A stretch of DNA of 64,000 nt, from positions 32,889,298-32,953,297 of the forward strand of contig NC_084762.1 of NCBI RefSeq assembly GCF_028858725.1, written 5' to 3'. Source of the stretch: Colius striatus. Its lineage: Eukaryota; Chordata; Aves; Coliiformes; Coliidae. The notes below the pieces were generated by a model. The model did not search any database. It saw only the letters and a program-made list of their open reading frames with translations, and was not told the DNA's origin. Of this stretch, positions 62,601 to 64,000 are shown piece by piece (position 1 is the first letter of the stretch; every line of letters starts with the position of its first letter). The position numbers and the translations under genes were made by a program.

Positions 62601-63950
62601 GCAACTTCAAGTTAAGCCTTAGTTCAATCTAATACTACACTTGCTAGAAATACACAGAAATTTAGTATGCTTTATTAGCAGTACTTTTTAAATGCTGTAG
62701 GTCAAACATAAATGCACTGATAAAAGACACAGTAACAAATATTTTACATTTACATTCAATTACCTTATACATTTTTAATCCTTCAGTCTTCTCTAGCTCT
62801 CCTGCTATCCGTTTGAGAAATGAGACTTTGCATTCTTTTACATCTGTTGCCTTTCTCTTCATTTTCTCTGGAAATTCTTTAGACTGTTGACAGAAACAGC
62901 TTGAAATGGTTAATATCAAAATTCACCTCGATATTTAAAAGCTGGCAAATTTCATCTTTTGGACAAGCTTCCAAATAACTGCTTGGTAAACACTGTTTTG
63001 AACATTATGAGCTAGTTTCTCCACTGTAACATAGCTAATTATATTTGCTTACAGTTGCTTAAGTAGTCTTCATAACAAAAAGTGGATACTATGCAAAGCT
63101 TGCTACCAAAAGGTAACATGCCCTATACCATATTCAACAATGCCAGGGACATGCTGAGGAATAAGAACGAACTGCAGTGCTCTAGGAACCTGATCTTGGA
63201 GGCAACCAAATCACTAGCAACAGACTTGGAGCAGATGCAGACACGCACCTCTGGATGGCAGTTCCTCAATAACTATCCGTATTCATCTGACCCATGAAAA
63301 GTCGACCATACAAGTATTCATGATTTATCATATAGTGGGTTAAACTTCAAACTTGCTGTAATTACTTATTGGGAAAAAAAGGAAATAACAGGGGAGTATC
63401 ATAAAGAAACTGTAACCAAAATGCATCAGAATTACTCACGATGTATGCTCTTCTGTGTTTATATCCACTAAGGTGTTCTATCATAGGTGCCATCTCTGTA
63501 TTAAACCCACACAATTTGCACTCATAATGTGGCTCTTTCCTTCCTTCAAATCTAATTTCAACCACATGTTCTAAACCTGTAAAAGCAAGAGTTACAAATA
63601 TCTATATATTAGCATAGACTACTACAAACGTGTTCTCTTCGATATTGCTCATTAAAAGCTGAAATGAGTACATAGAAATATTCCATTTTCAGAATTTCAG
63701 CACTCCTTTAGACTTATTAACCGCATAAGTTAAATGTATCTCTATAATCCTTTATTCTGAAAGGAAAAACGCTTTCTATGGAAGATTTGCAAGCCCACCA
63801 AAATAAAATATTTTGTGTACTTTTTTTTCTTGCCTGGCCTATTTTCAAGAAACTAAGAAAGAGTCTTACATTCTATACAGCCACGTATGAGAATTCTTGG
63901 GGAGTGCATATAAAAGAATCCAACGGGAATAGGAAATGACACATGAATGT
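49712..63950 (-). CDS. Uncharacterised U1/matrin-type zinc-finger protein, 5' end outside the window
   Basis: I do not recognise this gene. In transcript order the minus-strand exons are 63950-63870, 63576-63440, 62883-62764, 62222-62192, 55092-54879, 54778-54719, 54562-54486, 54180-54156, 53987-53949, 53152-53075, 52409-52308, 51216-51111 and 50682-49712 (stop TGA). All have GT-AG borders, and phases agree everywhere except across the 55.1-62.2 kb intron, where a frame-bridging exon must be missing. The second exon carries a C2H2 finger of the U1/matrin type (CKLC, then 11 residues, H, 5 residues, H, within HYECKLCGFNTEMAPMIEH), the kind found in RNA- or dsRNA-binding proteins. Next comes a basic helical stretch (SKEFPEKMKRKATDVKE), then Ser-rich sequence, a helical block (ETFHITSDSEATLVVHIT, ELTEALKAFCEKKAAV) and a Ser/Tyr/Gly-rich last exon with Trp-containing hexapeptide repeats. 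The architecture suggests a nuclear RNA-associated protein; that is inference. Confidence 0.72.
49985..50110 (-). repeat. 18-bp coding tandem repeat, seven units
   Basis: Seven consecutive 18-base units encode the hexapeptide S-x-W-[HN]-x-[DNE] (SRWHRD, SRWHQN, SRWHED, SSWNHS, SSWNQE, SVWNKE, SSWNCE). Units are related but not identical. They split into a WH group and a WN group, which suggests stepwise expansion. Confidence 0.92.
50683..51110 (-). other. Last intron of the zinc-finger gene
   Basis: About 430 bases, no repeat recognised. Confidence 0.5.
51217..52307 (-). other. Intron of the zinc-finger gene
   Basis: About 1.1 kb between exons 52409-52308 and 51216-51111. No exon or repeat family was recognised. 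Confidence 0.5.
52971..53210. repeat. Direct duplication, copy A (with 54382-54620)
   Basis: About 240 bases from agtagtactgatgaacttc to tttcctcacagatagaa match the segment at 54382-54620 in the same orientation, about nine bases in ten by eye. The match covers an exon and the intron on both sides of it. Confidence 0.9.
53075..53152 (-). CDS. 78-nt exon, downstream copy of a duplicated exon
   Basis: This is the same sequence as the 77-nt exon except for a few substitutions and one extra base near the donor (CGA|GTAAGT). It is phase 0 to 0, so it can sit between exons 53987-53949 and 52409-52308 without disturbing the frame, and it can also be skipped. It encodes FSSSLMYSYTKNWQAVAALF and so on. 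Whether it is constitutive, a cassette or silent cannot be told from sequence. Confidence 0.45.
54382..54620. repeat. Direct duplication, copy B (with 52971-53210)
   Basis: This is the partner of the segment about 1.4 kb to the left. It contains the 77-nt exon version and the same flanking intron sequence. Confidence 0.9.
54486..54562 (-). CDS. 77-nt exon, upstream copy of a duplicated exon
   Basis: It starts in phase 0 after ttatgcag and ends in phase 2 at GA|GTAAGT. The next exon, 25 nt at 54180-54156, begins with the single base needed to complete the codon (GAG) and reads on as WEDGYKHE into NDPVRKQKALEFL, so the pair adds 102 nt in frame. The predicted peptide starts FSSGLMYSYTRNWQAV. 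The exon lies in a ~240 bp segment that is repeated at 52971-53210. Confidence 0.55.
54879..55092 (-). CDS. Ser/Gly-rich exon of the zinc-finger gene
   Basis: 214 nt, acceptor tatatgtgcag, donor GTATGTGCC. It encodes FGRLFTGGKKPQ...SKIE with no recognised domain. It joins in phase 0 to the 60-nt exon 54778-54719 (PYDVANNSFKFSSPIKEESK). Confidence 0.7.
55553..55860 (-). repeat. CR1 3' fragment, minus orientation, with internal foreign stretch
   Basis: A reverse-complement CR1 tail (agaatcacagaaccatagaa, gttggaagggacctctggag) begins at about 55553. CR1 sequence resumes at about 55747 (ggtagttgcagagcaataag). About 130 bases between them do not look like CR1. Confidence 0.8.
56080..56960 (-). 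repeat. Unidentified ~0.9 kb interspersed repeat, left arm of inverted pair
   Basis: This segment is the reverse complement of 60290-61262. Shared blocks include ccactattagc near 56091, gcttatggtcccaggcaaaa near 56170, and a block around cccatccgggtgcactcaca near 56690. It is not CR1. It is GC-rich in the middle with open frames on both strands. Its right boundary is blurred. Confidence 0.75.
57050..59720 (-). repeat. Long degraded CR1-like region, minus orientation
   Basis: Several stretches read as diverged CR1 in the minus direction: the 3' UTR-like cagcttcagtgcttgaccac at 57109, ORF2-like sequence at about 57500-57800 (ggtaaatccacactggctat), and a further ORF2-like part at about 59480-59660. 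Frames are broken throughout, so it is an old copy or several nested ones. Confidence 0.65.
60119..60157. repeat. CA/TA/TG compound microsatellite
   Basis: Short alternating tract (catacacatatatatgtgtg...) in the large intron of the zinc-finger gene. Confidence 0.8.
60290..61262 (+). repeat. Unidentified ~0.9 kb interspersed repeat, right arm of inverted pair
   Basis: This is the inverted partner of 56080-56960. It contains a 185-codon plus-strand open frame (60592-61149): a Cys/Arg-rich N-terminal two-thirds (CQVCEVPC motif) and a strongly hydrophobic C-terminal segment. The left arm holds the same frame, shifted and broken. The right end (ctgggaccataagtggcaat) could be an LTR-type end, but no element family is recognised. 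Confidence 0.75.
61440..61694 (+). repeat. CR1 3' fragment, plus orientation
   Basis: CR1 ORF2 end ([20 protein letters not shown]) and 3' UTR, ending in ctttctatgattctatga. Confidence 0.92.
62764..62883 (-). CDS. Exon after the zinc finger, lysine-rich helix
   Basis: 120 nt, phase 0 to 0, acceptor tctgtcaacag, donor GTAATTGAAT. It encodes 40 residues starting SKEFPEKMKRK and ending GLKMYK, strongly basic and probably helical. It joins in frame to the 31-nt exon at 62222-62192 (VEGYVRPSTS). Confidence 0.8.
63440..63576 (-). CDS. Exon encoding the C2H2 (U1-like) zinc finger
   Basis: The acceptor is ttttacag before GTTTAGAAC and the donor is GTGAGTAAT. The 137 nt exon completes a codon from the preceding exon at 63950-63870 (giving RGCIECLEHVVEI) and ends in phase 0 after RRAYI. 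It contains both zinc-ligand cysteines and both histidines in one exon. Confidence 0.85.
63577..63869 (-). other. Intron between the first two visible exons of the zinc-finger gene
   Basis: About 290 bases, AT-rich. The donor is GTAAGACTC and the acceptor ttttacag. Nothing else was seen. Confidence 0.6.
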
Positions 63951-64000
63951 CTAGATGAAAAAATGGATTTGAATTACTTAGTCAAACATAATTTGGACAG

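Overview
The window is nuclear DNA from a vertebrate, almost certainly a bird. Genes are split into many short GT-AG exons. The interspersed repeats are nearly all CR1 LINE copies with the avian octamer tail (ATTCTATG-like), and CpG islands mark promoters. There is no CRISPR array, operon, phage or bacterial feature. Three protein-coding genes can be assembled. EXOC3 (+) has a CpG-island 5' exon ending at 6475 and 12 coding exons at 9476-32552; the joined frame is 745 codons plus stop, the length I know for mammalian SEC6. PDCD6/ALG-2 (+) has six coding exons at 34535-43454, giving 186 residues with five EF-hands. A third gene on the minus strand has its stop at 49712 and enters the window from beyond 64000. 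It encodes a U1/matrin-type zinc-finger protein that I cannot name.

Layout: 1-1757 no gene seen; 1758-4620 a cluster of CR1 copies in both orientations, one split by a ~455 bp insertion; 4808-4994 a possible exon of a divergent transcript; 5960-7070 the EXOC3 CpG island; 9.4-33.3 kb EXOC3; 33.3-34.48 kb a short gap; 34.0-35.0 kb the PDCD6 CpG island; 34.5-44.1 kb PDCD6; 44.1-49.2 kb a tail-to-tail intergenic stretch with two CR1 pieces; 49.2-64 kb the zinc-finger gene, whose ~7 kb intron (55.1-62.2 kb) is full of CR1 and an inverted pair of a ~0.9 kb unidentified repeat.

EXOC3 (exocyst tethering at the plasma membrane) and PDCD6 (calcium sensor acting on ESCRT and COPII) both serve membrane traffic, but they have separate CpG promoters and nothing here suggests shared control. 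The most notable structure is in the zinc-finger gene. A ~240 bp segment holding one exon is duplicated within the gene, and the two exon copies (77 and 78 nt) differ by one base, yet each keeps the frame in its own position. The gene also has 25-, 31- and 39-nt microexons and a seven-fold hexapeptide repeat in its last exon. I found no clearly new molecular system; this uncharacterised gene is the best lead.
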